Positions 1 to 9,367 of a stretch of 64,000 nucleotides of DNA are shown piece by piece. Numbering within the stretch: the stretch's first letter is position 1; each line of letters starts with the position of its first letter. Source of the stretch: Mycolicibacterium sp. S2-37 (GTDB lineage Bacteria; Actinomycetota; Actinomycetes; Mycobacteriales; Mycobacteriaceae). The notes under the pieces were generated by a model. The model did no database searches. It saw only the letters and a list, made by a program, of their open reading frames with translations, and was not told where the DNA came from. Location: positions 682,001 through 746,000 of the forward strand of contig NZ_JAFEVR010000004.1 in NCBI RefSeq assembly GCF_017352375.1. Direction: 5' to 3'. A program made the translations under genes and the position numbers.

Positions 1-833
1 CACTGACATGGGAGGTCGACGCACCATGGCCGGTCCCCCGCCCGGAGACCTATCGCTCCGACCCCCGGATCGCCGAGATCCAGGCCAACATCGACATGTC
101 CGAACAACTCGTACCCGGCCTGTTGGCGCACCATCCGATGGGCGCGCTGGTCGGCCAGGAGTGTGTGCGGATCACCGCAGCGCAGTTCTGCAGCATGATC
201 TTCCCTGTGCAGTACCGGCTGCCCGGCTACGGCCGCTGGCTGCTGTACGAGGCCGACCACCGCGACGCCTACCGCTATCACCGAATGTTCCTGCAGCATC
301 TGCAGTCCGGCGTGGGCGGACAGTGGCTGCTCAAGTCGCCCGCGCACCTCTGGCAGCTCGACACCCTTGTCGCCGAGTACCCCGACGCGGTCATCGTGCA
401 GACCCACCGCGACCCGCTCAACGTCATCTCCTCCATCGCCTCGCTGACCCGCCATCTGCGCCGTCTGGCCTCTGACCACACCGACATCCGTGAGTGCGCC
501 GAACAGTCCCGCGAGGAGATCGTGGTGGGGTTGCGCCGCAGCATGGCGGTACGCCGATCCGGTGCCCTGCGGCCGGATCAGATCATCGATGTCCATTTCG
601 GCGATTTCGTCCGTGATCCGATCGCGACGGTGCGCACGGTCTACACCGCACTGGGCCGTGAGCTCACCGCGGTGGCCGAGCAACGCATGCGCGCGCATCT
701 GGCGGCCCACCCGGGCAACGTCGGCGGCGCCCGCTACACCTGGGCCGACACCGGCCTGGACGCGAGCCGGGTCCGCGACGAGGTGGCCGAATACCAGGAG
801 GCGTTCGGCGTTCCCACCGAGCCGTTGCGGTGA
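1..833 (+). CDS. sulfotransferase family protein, 5' truncated by window edge
   Basis: The frame is open from base 3 and stops at TGA 831-833, so about 276 residues are visible and the N-terminus lies outside the window. It looks like a Sulfotransfer_3-type enzyme, which moves a sulfo group from PAPS to a hydroxylated acceptor. The segment LLKSPAHLWQLDTL followed by THRDP matches the family core, with the RDP part of the 3'-phosphate PAPS site. The phosphosulfate loop would be in the missing part. The acceptor cannot be predicted; mycobacteria carry many such paralogs for sulfated lipids and small molecules. The next gene starts 43 bases downstream on the same strand and may be cotranscribed. 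Confidence 0.82.
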   Translation, partial: LTWEVDAPWPVPRPETYRSDPRIAEIQANIDMSEQLVPGLLAHHPMGALVGQECVRITAAQFCSMIFPVQYRLPGYGRWLLYEADHRDAYRYHRMFLQHLQSGVGGQWLLKSPAHLWQLDTLVAEYPDAVIVQTHRDPLNVISSIASLTRHLRRLASDHTDIRECAEQSREEIVVGLRRSMAVRRSGALRPDQIIDVHFGDFVRDPIATVRTVYTALGRELTAVAEQRMRAHLAAHPGNVGGARYTWADTGLDASRVRDEVAEYQEAFGVPTEPLR

Positions 834-876
834 GAGCCGCCCTCTCGTTTTCCGGAAACGGTGTTACCGTTCGGCG

Positions 877-1260
877 GTGATCGAGCCTGAACACCTGTTG
901 CACCGGTTGGGAATGCGTGACGTCGTGGAAAGCGACGAGCGCCTGGTCATCGAGATGGACAACCGGCCGGACCTCGCCAACGTCCGTGGCGCCCTGCAGG
1001 GCGGCCTGGTCGCCACGCTGATCGACATCGCGGGCGGGCGGCTGGCCGGTATGCACGTGGCGGCCGATCAGGACGTCACGACCGCCGACATGACCGTCCA
1101 CTTCCTCGCGCCGGTCGTGTCGGGTCCCGCTCGGGCGGAGGCGACGATCGTGCGGGCCGGCAAGCGGCTGATCGTCACCGCCGTCGACGTCAGCGACGTC
1201 GCTCGCGGTCGGCTGGCAGCCAGGGCGACGCTGAGCTTCGCCGTACTCGACCGCCGCTGA
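877..1260 (+). CDS. PaaI-like hotdog thioesterase
   Basis: A 127-residue single hotdog-fold protein of the PaaI/4HBT acyl-CoA thioesterase type, expected to hydrolyse a CoA thioester in the cytosol. The core segment ALQGGLVATLIDIAGG corresponds to the usual HGG...D active-site helix, with Gln in place of the common His. The start is GTG at 877: the longer upstream frame runs through the sulfotransferase and does not look coding, whereas the protein beginning MIEPEHLLHRLG has family length. It ends 2 bases before the convergent DUF1707 gene. The substrate is unknown. The Gln replacement occurs in some family members, so activity is plausible but not shown. Confidence 0.8.
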   Translation: MIEPEHLLHRLGMRDVVESDERLVIEMDNRPDLANVRGALQGGLVATLIDIAGGRLAGMHVAADQDVTTADMTVHFLAPVVSGPARAEATIVRAGKRLIVTAVDVSDVARGRLAARATLSFAVLDRR

Positions 1261-1262
1261 CC

Positions 1263-1868
1263 TCAGCCGCGCTCGCCCAGGATCCGCGGCCGGCGCAACC
1301 ACCCGGTCTGCGGGCCGCGCACATCGACCGAACCCCAGACCACCTTGCCGGTGAGCACCACGTGCGGCCGGCCCTCACCGGGTGCGTCCCTGCGGTGGTC
1401 GGTCGCACTGCCCACGACCACCTCGACATCGTCGAGCGAGGCACTCGCGCCGTCGGGCAGCCGCAGGTTCAGCCCGCCGAATTTCAGGTCGAGTTCGATC
1501 ACCACGATCGGACCCGCGAACCGCGCCCGGGTCAGGTCGAGGTCGATCGAGCCCATCCGGCGGTGCAACGCCAGCCGGGTCGGAACGGTCCATTCCCCCT
1601 GCCGCTTGAGCGAACCGAGCACGCCACGCAACTCGACCCGGTCGGTCGCCGAGGTGACGATCGCGCCCGGCCCCGGCAGGTCCTCGACGAGCGCGTCGAG
1701 GTCTGCGCGCATGCGGGCCTGCGACACCCGCGCCGAGCGTTCCCCGAACTCGTCGATATCCAGCAGGCCGAGCGCGACGGCGTTGTGCAGCCGCCGCAGC
1801 GTGCCGTTGCGATCCGCGTCGGAGATGCGCATCGGCGTGACATCGCCGTTGTCGGCCGGGGTCGTCAT
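1263..1868 (-). CDS. DUF1707 domain protein with LiaF-like C-terminal half
   Basis: A 201-residue protein with no signal peptide or membrane segment. Residues about 13-66 form the DUF1707 (SHOCT-like) helical domain, recognisable from MRISDADRNGTLRRLHNAVA and the later LDALVEDLP. The C-terminal half is beta-rich (LHRRMGSIDLDLTRARF, then LDLKFGGLNLRLP) and resembles the cell-wall-stress LiaF-like DUF2154 fold. Proteins of this layout are widespread in actinobacteria without an assigned biochemical role. The start at 1868 has only a weak ribosome site; Met13 is an alternative. The gene follows the penicillin-binding lipoprotein in the reverse direction with 37 bases between them, so a link to envelope physiology is possible but inferred only from context. 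Confidence 0.75.
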   Translation of the reverse strand: MTTPADNGDVTPMRISDADRNGTLRRLHNAVALGLLDIDEFGERSARVSQARMRADLDALVEDLPGPGAIVTSATDRVELRGVLGSLKRQGEWTVPTRLALHRRMGSIDLDLTRARFAGPIVVIELDLKFGGLNLRLPDGASASLDDVEVVVGSATDHRRDAPGEGRPHVVLTGKVVWGSVDVRGPQTGWLRRPRILGERG

Positions 1869-1905
1869 GGCATTTCAGCCTACCGAGGACGCCCGCGGGC
1901 CCCGC

Positions 1906-3726
1906 TCAGGACAGGTAGCCGTCCGGCAGTCCGTCGAGCATGCCCTTGAGCATGCGCACCGCGTACTCCGAGCTGCCGCCGCCCACGATGAGCGCGGCGA
2001 AGGCCAGGTCACCGCGGTATCCGGCGAACCACGAGTGCGAGCCACCGGCGAATTCCGCCTCACCGGTCTTACCGCGGACGTCACCCGCGCCGGCGAGGTC
2101 GTCGGCCGTGCCGTTGGTGACCACCAGGCGCATCATCGGGCGCAGCCCGTCGACCACCTTGGGCGGGATCGGGCTGCGATCGCCCGTGACCACGGTCTCC
2201 CGGCCCTGGATCAACTGGGGAACCGGCGTGTGCCCGGCTGCCACCGTGGCCGCCACCAGCGCCATACCGAAGGGACTGACCAGCACTTTGCCCTGGCCGA
2301 AGCCGTCCTCGGTACGTTCGGCCAGGTTCACCGTCGGCGGCACGGTTCCCGACACCGTGCTGATGCCCTCCACCTGGTAGTCCGGTCCGATGCCGTACTG
2401 CGCTGCCGCAGTGGTCAATCCGCGTGGCGGCATCCGACTGGCGAGTTCGGCGAAGGTGGTGTTGCAGGAACTGGCGAAGGCACGCGACATCGGAACGGTG
2501 CCGAGGTCGAAGCCGCCGTAGTTGGGCACGGTCCGGTGTCCGATGTCCATATGTCCCGGACAGCCCAGAAGCGTGTTGGGCGTTGCCATATCGCGTTCGA
2601 TCGCCGCGCCCGCGGTGACGATCTTGAACGTCGAGCCCGGTGGGTAGAGGCCCATCGTGGCCAGCGGGCCTTCCCGGTCGGCCGCCGGATTCTGCGCGAC
2701 AGCCAGGATCTCGCCGGTCGATGCCTTGATCGCGACGATCATCGCCTGTTTGTCGGTGAAGTTCACCGAGTTCTGGGCGGCGTTCTGCACCTGACGATCC
2801 AGGCTGATGGTGATCGACGGCGCAGGGTCGCCCGCCACCTCGTTGAGGACGTCGACGTCCACACCGTTCTGATTGACCGTGACCACCCGCCACCCGGCGC
2901 GGCCGTCGAGTTCGTCGGCGACCTCCTGCTTGACCTGATTGATGATCGCCGGGGCGAAGCGGTCGTCGGTCGCCTGCATCGCCGGCTGCGGGGTGATGAC
3001 CACGCCCGGCCGCTGCTGCAGCGCCCCGGCGACCCGGTCGTGATCAGCCTGGCGCAGGATCACCAGGCTCAGCGGCCCGGCCGTCGAGCTCGCCTGTTCG
3101 GCCAGTCGCTGCGCGTCCATGCCGGGATCGAAGGGACGCAACGCATCGGCGACGGCGCGCGCGGTGGCCATCAGCTCGGCACCGGCGGCTTTCGCGTCGA
3201 GTTCGAAGTGGTACACGAATCCCGGAACCAGCACGTTGGTTCCGCCGCGCTCGTTGACCGACGCCCGCGGTGGCGGGTCGGCGCGCAGCGCGAACCTCTG
3301 GTTCTCACCCAGCCGCGGGTGCAGATTGGTTGCGCTCCAACGCACTTCCCAGCGGCCCTCGTCCCGCACCATGTTCAGCTGTCCGTCATAGGTCCACATC
3401 CGGTCCTTGGGCAGATGCCAGGTGTAGCGGTAGGCGATGCTGCCGGTGTCCTCGGTGTACTTCGAGCCGACGATCTGCGCGTCGAGATGGGTGGCCTGCA
3501 GACCCGCCCACGCTTCGTTGAGCGCGGCACGGGCTTCGGCGGGCTGGTCGGCCAGTTCGGCGGCCGCGGCGGTGTCACCGGTCGACAGCGCCGCGAAGAA
3601 CTCCTCGGCCGCGGGTTCGGGCCCGTTCGGCTTCGGCGTGCACCCGGCCAGGGCGATGCTTCCTGCGACGGTGACCACCGTGAGCAATCCGGTCAACCGT
3701 GTTGCTGCTGTGATTCGAGTTGCCAT
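1906..3726 (-). CDS. penicillin-binding lipoprotein (Rv2864c-like transpeptidase)
   Basis: A 606-residue class B penicillin-binding protein that cross-links peptidoglycan on the outer face of the membrane. The N-terminus is a lipoprotein signal ending in the lipobox LAGC, with Cys29 as the lipidated residue. Next come an NTF2-like MecA-N-type domain, a PBP dimerisation region and the transpeptidase domain. All three catalytic motifs are present: STFK (nucleophile Ser near residue 365), SCN near 418 and KTG near 552. It corresponds to the mycobacterial PBP-lipo, recalled as Rv2864c in M. tuberculosis, and sits at the expected place upstream of ispG-rip1-dxr. No clear Shine-Dalgarno precedes the ATG. 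About 100 bases separate it from the gene behind it. Confidence 0.93.
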   Translation of the reverse strand: MATRITAATRLTGLLTVVTVAGSIALAGCTPKPNGPEPAAEEFFAALSTGDTAAAAELADQPAEARAALNEAWAGLQATHLDAQIVGSKYTEDTGSIAYRYTWHLPKDRMWTYDGQLNMVRDEGRWEVRWSATNLHPRLGENQRFALRADPPPRASVNERGGTNVLVPGFVYHFELDAKAAGAELMATARAVADALRPFDPGMDAQRLAEQASSTAGPLSLVILRQADHDRVAGALQQRPGVVITPQPAMQATDDRFAPAIINQVKQEVADELDGRAGWRVVTVNQNGVDVDVLNEVAGDPAPSITISLDRQVQNAAQNSVNFTDKQAMIVAIKASTGEILAVAQNPAADREGPLATMGLYPPGSTFKIVTAGAAIERDMATPNTLLGCPGHMDIGHRTVPNYGGFDLGTVPMSRAFASSCNTTFAELASRMPPRGLTTAAAQYGIGPDYQVEGISTVSGTVPPTVNLAERTEDGFGQGKVLVSPFGMALVAATVAAGHTPVPQLIQGRETVVTGDRSPIPPKVVDGLRPMMRLVVTNGTADDLAGAGDVRGKTGEAEFAGGSHSWFAGYRGDLAFAALIVGGGSSEYAVRMLKGMLDGLPDGYLS

Positions 3727-3830
3727 TGAGGCTGATGTTAGAAGTGTGACTCGGCTTCTGCTCGGAGGCGCACCGAGACGCTTTCGTGATCGCTTCGTGT
3801 CTCGACAGTGAAGCCATCGTCACGGGGTGC

Positions 3831-4511
3831 TCACGCTCCGGCGGCGGGCGCGCGCACCACGAGGGGCACCGCGGGGAAGTAGGCGGCCATCTCCGAGCGC
3901 GACGCCCGCAGCGCAGCGGTGCCATAGCCGCACTTCCGATGGTCGGGGTGGATCCAGATCCGCACGTTGACCTCGCCGTCGGCCAGTTCGCCGAACACCA
4001 TGCCGATTTTGCGCGTTCCTACACTCGCGACCAGCCACACGGCCTCCTCGGCCTCCACCCGCCTGACCGCGGCGGCGATCTCGTCGTCGAGCGCTCCCGC
4101 GGGCGCGCCGGATCCGTCTCCGGCGGCGCCGACGTCGCGGGTGCGGGCGGCGAAGATGTCGCGGTCCTGCGCCGCCGAGAACGGGCGCAGCGCAACCCGA
4201 TCCGCCGATCGCGGCCGCTGCTCGCCCATGGTGTAGCTGAGCTGGTTGTTCAGATCCTCGAGTTCGGTGGCGATCCGGCGTCGGGCGACCTTGGTCAGCC
4301 GGTCGAACGACAGCCGCAGGACCGCTTCGCCGCACACCGCCGACGTTCCGAGCAGAGCGGCGATGTTCTCGATCGCGGCGTCGTAGTCGTCGGACGCCAC
4401 GATCACGTCGAGCACCTCGTGCCGACGCTCGAGCGCGCGCATCAGGGCGTCGGCGATCTCGCGGCGGGCCACCCGGCGGTCGGTGTCGTCGTCAACGTCG
4501 GGATCGGTCAT
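3831..4511 (-). CDS. GNAT-like protein with N-terminal GyrA/ParC-like helical module
   Basis: A 226-residue two-part protein. Residues about 12-85 resemble the helical segment near the primary dimer interface of DNA gyrase A/ParC: MRALERRHEVLDVIVAS parallels the gyrase stretch with KALDALDEVIALIRAS, and GEAVLRLSFDRLTKVARRRI parallels the gyrase AQAILDMQLRRL region. Residues about 100-220 look like a GNAT acetyltransferase, with the beta4/alpha3 acetyl-CoA loop in HPDHRKCGYGTAAL. The GNAT part ends soon after its fifth strand, so it may be short or divergent. Its substrate is unknown. It is followed at 37 bases by a second GNAT gene on the same strand. The gyrase resemblance comes from my memory of mycobacterial GyrA and needs a profile search. 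Confidence 0.72.
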   Translation of the reverse strand: MTDPDVDDDTDRRVARREIADALMRALERRHEVLDVIVASDDYDAAIENIAALLGTSAVCGEAVLRLSFDRLTKVARRRIATELEDLNNQLSYTMGEQRPRSADRVALRPFSAAQDRDIFAARTRDVGAAGDGSGAPAGALDDEIAAAVRRVEAEEAVWLVASVGTRKIGMVFGELADGEVNVRIWIHPDHRKCGYGTAALRASRSEMAAYFPAVPLVVRAPAAGA

Positions 4512-4548
4512 GAGCGCCTAGCGTAGACCCCGCGCCACGCGGTGACGG

Positions 4549-5403
4549 TCAGTCCAGCAACACCGTCGCGAAGGTGCCGACCTGGTGGAAGCCGATGCGT
4601 GCGTACGTCGCACGCGCCACCGAGTTGTAGCTGTTGACGTAGAGGCTGGCGATGCGTCCGCCGCGCACCACGGCACCGGCCAGGGCCGCCGTCCCACCGG
4701 TGCCCAGTCCGTGTCCGCGCCGGTCGGGATGCACCCAGACCCCCTGGATCTGGCCGACCGCAGGCGATTGCGATCCGACCTCCGCCTTGAACACCACCTC
4801 GCCGCGTTCGAACCGGGCCCATGCCCGTCCTGCGGCGATCAGGCTCGCGACCCGGCGGCGGTAGCCACGCCCACCGTCGCCGATACGCGGGTCGATGCCG
4901 ACCTCACCGATGAACATGTCGATGGCCGCGACCAGGTATGCGTCGAGTTCCTCCATGCGCACCGGCCGCACGCCGGGGTCGATGTGGTGGTGCGGTACCG
5001 CGTCCAGGGCCAACAGCGGCTGATCGTCGCGAACGTCGCGCGCAGGACCCCACACCGTCTCGAGTCGTCGCCACATGGGCATGACCAACTCGGCATGACC
5101 GACCAGGGATGAACAGCGCCGCGCGGTGCTCATCGCCTTGTCGGCGAAGGCCCGCATATCGTTGGGCGCACCGCGCAGCGGGATGAGGTTGGCGCCGGCG
5201 TAACACAGCGAATCGGCCGCGTGCCTGCGCGTCCAGAGTTCACCGCCGATGGCACCGGGTTCGACTCCGTGGTCGGCGACACGGGAGGCCACCATGCACG
5301 ACCCGACCGGGTCGTCGTCGAGGACGCGCCGCACCGCTGCGACATCGCGGACCACCGAGACCCGGCGGTCCTCGACGAGGCGGGAGAGCGGCGGAGCCGA
5401 CAT
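4549..5403 (-). CDS. GNAT N-acetyltransferase, DUF4081-GNAT type (Rv2867c-like)
   Basis: A 284-residue cytosolic acetyltransferase. The N-terminal about 120 residues match the DUF4081-type partner domain that precedes GNAT domains in actinobacteria. The C-terminal GNAT half carries IQGVWVHPDRRGHGLGTGG, whose RRGHGLG is the pyrophosphate-binding loop for acetyl-CoA, and then LYVNSYNSVARATYARIGF, a typical end of a GNAT fold. Position directly before ispG agrees with M. tuberculosis Rv2867c as I remember it. Length is as expected and all core GNAT elements are present. The acceptor (amine, antibiotic or protein) cannot be deduced from sequence. Confidence 0.85.
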   Translation of the reverse strand: MSAPPLSRLVEDRRVSVVRDVAAVRRVLDDDPVGSCMVASRVADHGVEPGAIGGELWTRRHAADSLCYAGANLIPLRGAPNDMRAFADKAMSTARRCSSLVGHAELVMPMWRRLETVWGPARDVRDDQPLLALDAVPHHHIDPGVRPVRMEELDAYLVAAIDMFIGEVGIDPRIGDGGRGYRRRVASLIAAGRAWARFERGEVVFKAEVGSQSPAVGQIQGVWVHPDRRGHGLGTGGTAALAGAVVRGGRIASLYVNSYNSVARATYARIGFHQVGTFATVLLD

Positions 5404-5430
5404 CGGTGGCTGCTTTCTGAAGGATCCGAG

Positions 5431-5450
5431 GCGGTGAGGCGCATCACCGC
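5431..5450. terminator. possible terminator hairpin downstream of ispG
   Basis: The arms GCGGTGA (5431-5437) and TCACCGC (5444-5450) form a 7-bp stem with a 6-base loop. It lies between the ispG stop and the start of the acetyltransferase gene. There is no T-run, which is common for mycobacterial terminators, so the call is tentative. Confidence 0.35.
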
Positions 5451-5458
5451 GTCAGGTC

Positions 5459-6616
5459 CTAGCTTACGGTCACAACCGGCGAACCGGCGGCACTTGCCTC
5501 CGGGCCGCGCTCCTCGGCGATTCGCAGCGCTTCCTCGATCAGCGTCTCGACGATCTGCGCCTCCGGCACGGTCTTGATGACCTGACCCTTCACGAAGATC
5601 TGGCCCTTGCCGTTGCCCGAGGCGACACCGAGGTCGGCCTCGCGGGCCTCGCCCGGTCCGTTGACGACGCACCCCATGACGGCCACGCGCAGCGGGATGT
5701 CCATGCCCTCCAGGCCGGCGGTGACCTCGTTGGCCAGCGTGTAGACGTCGACCTGCGCGCGGCCGCACGACGGACACGACACGATCTCCAGGCCGCGCGG
5801 GCGCAGGTTCAGTGACTCCAGGATTTGGTTGCCCACCTTGATCTCCTCGGCGGGCGGGGCCGACAGCGACACCCGGATGGTGTCGCCGATGCCCTTGGAC
5901 AGCAACGCACCGAAGGCGACCGCGGACTTGATGGTGCCCTGGAACGCCGGTCCGGCCTCGGTGACACCGAGGTGCAGCGGGTAGTCGCATTGCGCGGCGA
6001 GCTGCTCGTAGGCCGCGACCATGATCACCGGGTCGTTGTGCTTGACGCTGATCTTGATGTCGCCGAAGCCGTGCTCCTCGAACAACGAGGCCTCCCACAG
6101 CGCCGATTCGACGAGTGCCTCCGGGGTCGCCTTGCCGTACTTCTTCAGCAGCCGGGGATCGAGCGAGCCGGCGTTGACGCCGATACGAATCGGGATACCC
6201 GCGTCACCGGCCGCCTTGGCGACCTCCTTGACCCGGCCGTCGAACTCTTTGATGTTGCCGGGATTGACGCGCACCGCCGCGCAGCCGGCATCGATCGCGG
6301 CGAAGATGTACTTGGGCTGGAAGTGGATGTCGGCGATCACCGGGATGTTGGCCTTCTTGGCGATCGCCGGCAGTGCGTCGGCGTCCTCCTGACGGGGGCA
6401 GGCCACGCGGACGATGTCGCACCCCGACGCCGTCAGCTCGGCGATCTGCTGCAGCGTCGAGTTGATGTCGTGGGTCTTGGTCGTACACATCGACTGCACC
6501 GCGATGGGATGGTCGCTGCCGACGCCGACGTCGCCGACCATCAGCTGGCGGGTCTTACGGCGGGGAGCCAGCACGGGCGCCGGAGGCGCGGGCATCCCCA
6601 GCCCGATGGAGGTCAT
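5459..6616 (-). CDS. ispG: 4-hydroxy-3-methylbut-2-enyl diphosphate synthase (flavodoxin-dependent)
   Basis: A 385-residue IspG/GcpE, the penultimate enzyme of the MEP isoprenoid pathway. It converts 2-C-methylerythritol 2,4-cyclodiphosphate to HMBPP with a [4Fe-4S] cluster. The TIM-barrel part begins near residue 20. The three cluster cysteines are in [12 protein letters not shown] and [13 protein letters not shown]. Length and start agree with bacterial homologs. It is the last gene of dxr-rip1-ispG, all on the reverse strand, with a 10-base gap behind rip1. Two MEP enzymes therefore flank a membrane protease in one operon, the standard mycobacterial order. Confidence 0.97.
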   Translation of the reverse strand: MTSIGLGMPAPPAPVLAPRRKTRQLMVGDVGVGSDHPIAVQSMCTTKTHDINSTLQQIAELTASGCDIVRVACPRQEDADALPAIAKKANIPVIADIHFQPKYIFAAIDAGCAAVRVNPGNIKEFDGRVKEVAKAAGDAGIPIRIGVNAGSLDPRLLKKYGKATPEALVESALWEASLFEEHGFGDIKISVKHNDPVIMVAAYEQLAAQCDYPLHLGVTEAGPAFQGTIKSAVAFGALLSKGIGDTIRVSLSAPPAEEIKVGNQILESLNLRPRGLEIVSCPSCGRAQVDVYTLANEVTAGLEGMDIPLRVAVMGCVVNGPGEAREADLGVASGNGKGQIFVKGQVIKTVPEAQIVETLIEEALRIAEERGPEASAAGSPVVTVS

Positions 6617-6626
6617 CGAAGTTCTC

Positions 6627-7841
6627 CTATTGGAAGATGCTGATCGGGTTGACCAGATCGGCTGTCACGGTCAACAGCATGTATCCGGCCACCACCACCA
6701 AGACTACGTACGTCGCCGGCATCAGCTTGAGATAGTTCACCGGCGCCGCGGCCACCTTGCCGCGCGCCGCCCTGATCATATTGCGGATCTTCTCGTAGAC
6801 GGCGATCGCGATGTGGCCACCGTCGAAGGGCAAGAGCGGGATCAGGTTGACCGCCCCGAGCACGAAGTTCAGCTGGGCCAGGAAGAACCAGAACGCCACC
6901 CACAACCCGGCGTCGACGGTCTCGCCGCCGATGATGCTGGCGCCGACGACACTGATCGGCGTCTCGGGATCTCGCTCACCCCCGCCGATGGCATCCACGA
7001 GCGCACCGATCTTGGTGGGGATCTTGGCCAGCGCCTTGCCGAGCTCGACGGCCAGGTCACCGGTGAAAGCGAACGTGCCGGGGATCGCCGACAACGCGTT
7101 GTACTGCGTGGGGCCGAACGAGGCGGCGGCGATGCCGATGGCGCCGACGGTGGTGGCCTGGTCGCCCTCGCCGGTGAAGCGCTGAGTCTGGACGACGTCG
7201 ACGACTTTCGTCTGTTGTTCACCATCCCGTTCGATGACGACCGGAGTCGGTCCGGACGACTGCTGCAGCGCGGCGCGGGCGTCGTCGAACGAGGCGACGG
7301 GGGTGTCGCCCACCTTGACGAGCACGTCGCCGGACCGGATGCCGGCCTCCGCGGCCGGACCCGGACCGGTGCAGTCGGCCACCTGGTCCTTGCTGATCTG
7401 GGCGGCCACACATCCGGTCTCCCCGACGATGGCCGAGGTCGGCGGGTTGAGGTTCGGCAGCCCCCAGATGACCGCGATCGCGTAGATCAGGACCAGGCCG
7501 ATGATGAAGTTCATCCCCGGGCCTGCGAACAACACCGCGACGCGCTTCCAGACCTTCTGACGGAACATCGCGTACGGCCGGTCCTCGGGGGCGAGCTCCT
7601 CGACCGAGGTCATCCCGGCGATGTCGCAGAACCCGCCGAGCGGTATGGCCTTGATGCCGTATTCGGTGCTGCCGAGCCGGTTGGGGCGACGGATGGACCA
7701 CACGGTGGGGCCGAAGCCGACGAAGTAGCGCCGCACCTTCATCCCGGTCGCACGCGCCACCCACATGTGCCCGCACTCGTGCAGCGCTACCGAAACCAGG
7801 ATTGCGAGTGCGAATGCGACGACGCCGAGAGCAAACATCAT
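6627..7841 (-). CDS. rip1: site-2 intramembrane metalloprotease Rip1/RseP
   Basis: A 404-residue multi-pass membrane zinc protease that performs intramembrane cleavage of anti-sigma factors and other membrane proteins. The zinc-binding HECGH motif is in the first membrane helix (His21, Glu22, His25). A PDZ domain follows (roughly residues 120-205, containing [16 protein letters not shown]). The LLPFDGGHI motif near residue 340 supplies the third metal ligand. Length matches M. tuberculosis Rip1 (Rv2869c). Its ATG at 7841 overlaps the dxr stop by 4 bases (ATGA), so translation is probably coupled to dxr. Confidence 0.96.
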   Translation of the reverse strand: MMFALGVVAFALAILVSVALHECGHMWVARATGMKVRRYFVGFGPTVWSIRRPNRLGSTEYGIKAIPLGGFCDIAGMTSVEELAPEDRPYAMFRQKVWKRVAVLFAGPGMNFIIGLVLIYAIAVIWGLPNLNPPTSAIVGETGCVAAQISKDQVADCTGPGPAAEAGIRSGDVLVKVGDTPVASFDDARAALQQSSGPTPVVIERDGEQQTKVVDVVQTQRFTGEGDQATTVGAIGIAAASFGPTQYNALSAIPGTFAFTGDLAVELGKALAKIPTKIGALVDAIGGGERDPETPISVVGASIIGGETVDAGLWVAFWFFLAQLNFVLGAVNLIPLLPFDGGHIAIAVYEKIRNMIRAARGKVAAAPVNYLKLMPATYVVLVVVAGYMLLTVTADLVNPISIFQ

Positions 7842-9052
7842 CTGGCGATCAACCCTTTACTCGAACCGTTCACGTCACCGATCCGCTCGACGGCGGACCG
7901 CGCCCGCTCGCGCGCCCAACGCTGGGCCTCGAGCACCTCCTCCACGGTAGCCGGTTCGGTCTTCCACTCGTCGGCAGCGCGCAGCACCTCGGCGACGGTG
8001 TCGACGATCGCCGGGAATCGGATCCGGCCGGCGAGGAACGCCGCGGCCGCCTCCTCATTGGCCGCGTTGTACACCGCAGTCAGGCAGCCACCCGCCTCAC
8101 CAGCGGTTCTGGCCAGCCGGACGGCGGGGAAGACGTCGTCGTCGAGCGGAAGGAACTCCCATGTCGACGCGGTGGCGAAGTCGCACGCCGAGGCCGCTCC
8201 GGCGACCCGGTCGGGCCAGCCCAGCGCCAGCGCGATCGGCAGCTTCATATCGGGTGGACTGGCCTGGGCCAGGGTCGACCCGTCGGTGAAGGTGGCCATC
8301 GAGTGCACGATCGACTGCGGGTGCACGACGACCTCGATGCGGTCGTACGGGATGCCGAACAGCAGGTGCGTCTCGATGAGCTCGAGACCCTTGTTGACCA
8401 GCGTCGCCGAGTTGAGGGTGTTCATCGGGCCCATCGACCACGTGGGGTGCTTACCCGCCTGCTCGGGCGTGACCGTCTGCAGGTCCTCGGCGGACCAGCC
8501 GAGGAATGGGCCGCCGGACGCGGTGAGAATCAGCTTCGCCACCTCGTGGGCGGCGCCTCCGCGTAGACACTGCGCCATCGCCGAGTGCTCGGAGTCCACC
8601 GGGACGATCTGTCCGGGCGCTGCGGCCCTGAGCACGAGCGGGCCACCGGCGACCAGCGACTCCTTGTTGGCCAGCGCCAGCCGGGCGCCGGTCGCCAGTG
8701 CGGCCAGGGTCGGTTCCAGACCCAGGGCGCCGACGAGGGCGTTGAGCACGACGTCGACTCCCGTCGTCTCGCCGGCATCCTCGACCAGGCGGGTGACAGC
8801 CCGTGGGCCCGCGTAGGTGACGTCGCCGACCTGTTCGGCGGCTCGTTCGTCGGCGACGGCGATCCGGCGCACCCCGGTTTCGGCGCGCTGGCGAGCCAAC
8901 AGGTCCGGATTACCGCCACCCGCGGCGAGGCCGACGACCTCGAAGCGGTCGGAATTGGCCGCGATCACCTCGAGCGCCTGGGTTCCGATCGAGCCGGTGC
9001 TGCCCAGGATGAGCACGCGGACCCGGTCGCGCTGCTCGGTCTGCCGATTCAC
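7838..9052 (-). CDS. dxr: 1-deoxy-D-xylulose 5-phosphate reductoisomerase
   Basis: A 404-residue enzyme of the MEP pathway that rearranges and reduces DXP to MEP with NADPH and a divalent metal; it is the fosmidomycin target. The NADPH-binding motif [15 protein letters not shown] is near the N-terminus, and the metal/substrate region [16 protein letters not shown] is intact. The frame is open far upstream, to 9352, but the extra 100 residues are not conserved. GTG at 9052 (protein [18 protein letters not shown]), with a short GAGGG just upstream, gives the normal length. It is the first gene of dxr-rip1-ispG. Confidence 0.94.
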   Translation of the reverse strand: MNRQTEQRDRVRVLILGSTGSIGTQALEVIAANSDRFEVVGLAAGGGNPDLLARQRAETGVRRIAVADERAAEQVGDVTYAGPRAVTRLVEDAGETTGVDVVLNALVGALGLEPTLAALATGARLALANKESLVAGGPLVLRAAAPGQIVPVDSEHSAMAQCLRGGAAHEVAKLILTASGGPFLGWSAEDLQTVTPEQAGKHPTWSMGPMNTLNSATLVNKGLELIETHLLFGIPYDRIEVVVHPQSIVHSMATFTDGSTLAQASPPDMKLPIALALGWPDRVAGAASACDFATASTWEFLPLDDDVFPAVRLARTAGEAGGCLTAVYNAANEEAAAAFLAGRIRFPAIVDTVAEVLRAADEWKTEPATVEEVLEAQRWARERARSAVERIGDVNGSSKGLIAR

Positions 9053-9132
9053 GCCCTCATTGTGCCGTCCCACTCCGCCCGCGCCCGCATCCGCGACAGG
9101 GAAAGCGTCCTCGCCCACTGGTGACGCGTCTG

Positions 9133-9144
9133 TGACGCGCGTCA
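9133..9144. promoter_or_regulatory. 12-bp perfect palindrome upstream of dxr
   Basis: TGACGCGCGTCA is self-complementary and lies 81 bases upstream of the dxr start. GTGACGCG occurs at 9121-9128 and again at 9132-9139. It could be an operator for the dxr operon, but in GC-rich DNA such palindromes also arise by chance. Confidence 0.25.
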
Positions 9145-9226
9145 TCGCGACCCATCCACCGGACGGTCTGCGAGGAATCACCCGTGTCAGGACAGGACGG
9201 GCAGTCGGCCCGCCCGACGAAGGGAT

Positions 9227-9283
9227 TTGCCGTCGATGAAGACAGATCACGTGGTTCCGGGTCAGGCGGGTCCCGACGCCGTC
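9227..9283 (+). pseudogene. vestige of a fasciclin-domain gene upstream of the intact copy
   Basis: The frame-2 reading of this stretch gives [16 protein letters not shown], matching [16 protein letters not shown] near the C-terminal part of the intact fasciclin gene downstream. At DNA level, 20 bases (9248-9267) are identical to 9761-9780. There is no plausible gene around it. It looks like the last recognisable piece of a second MPT70/MPT83-type copy; as I recall, M. tuberculosis has two such genes here (mpt83 and mpt70). The frame is continuous with the downstream gene, consistent with loss by deletion between tandem copies. Confidence 0.5.
9248..9267 (+). repeat. 20-bp direct repeat, copy 1
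   Basis: CACGTGGTTCCGGGTCAGGC occurs here and, without mismatch, at 9761-9780 inside the fasciclin gene. Both copies are read in the same frame as HVVPGQA. Confidence 0.9.
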
Positions 9284-9367
9284 GCCGGCCCCTTGATTCT
9301 GCGACATTCCCGCTCTCTCAACCCAACTCGTGGTCCGATGCGGCCGCGGCAACGAAAGGAATCAACA

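Noticed and set aside
1345..3729. 794-codon forward open frame opposite the DUF1707 and penicillin-binding genes
   Set aside because: It is a GC-driven antisense frame: its translation has no recognisable domain and an Arg/Pro/Gly-rich composition, while both reverse-strand genes have intact motifs.
6414..8816. 800-codon forward open frame opposite rip1 and dxr
   Set aside because: Antisense to two core genes with clear catalytic motifs; no domain or start signals of its own.
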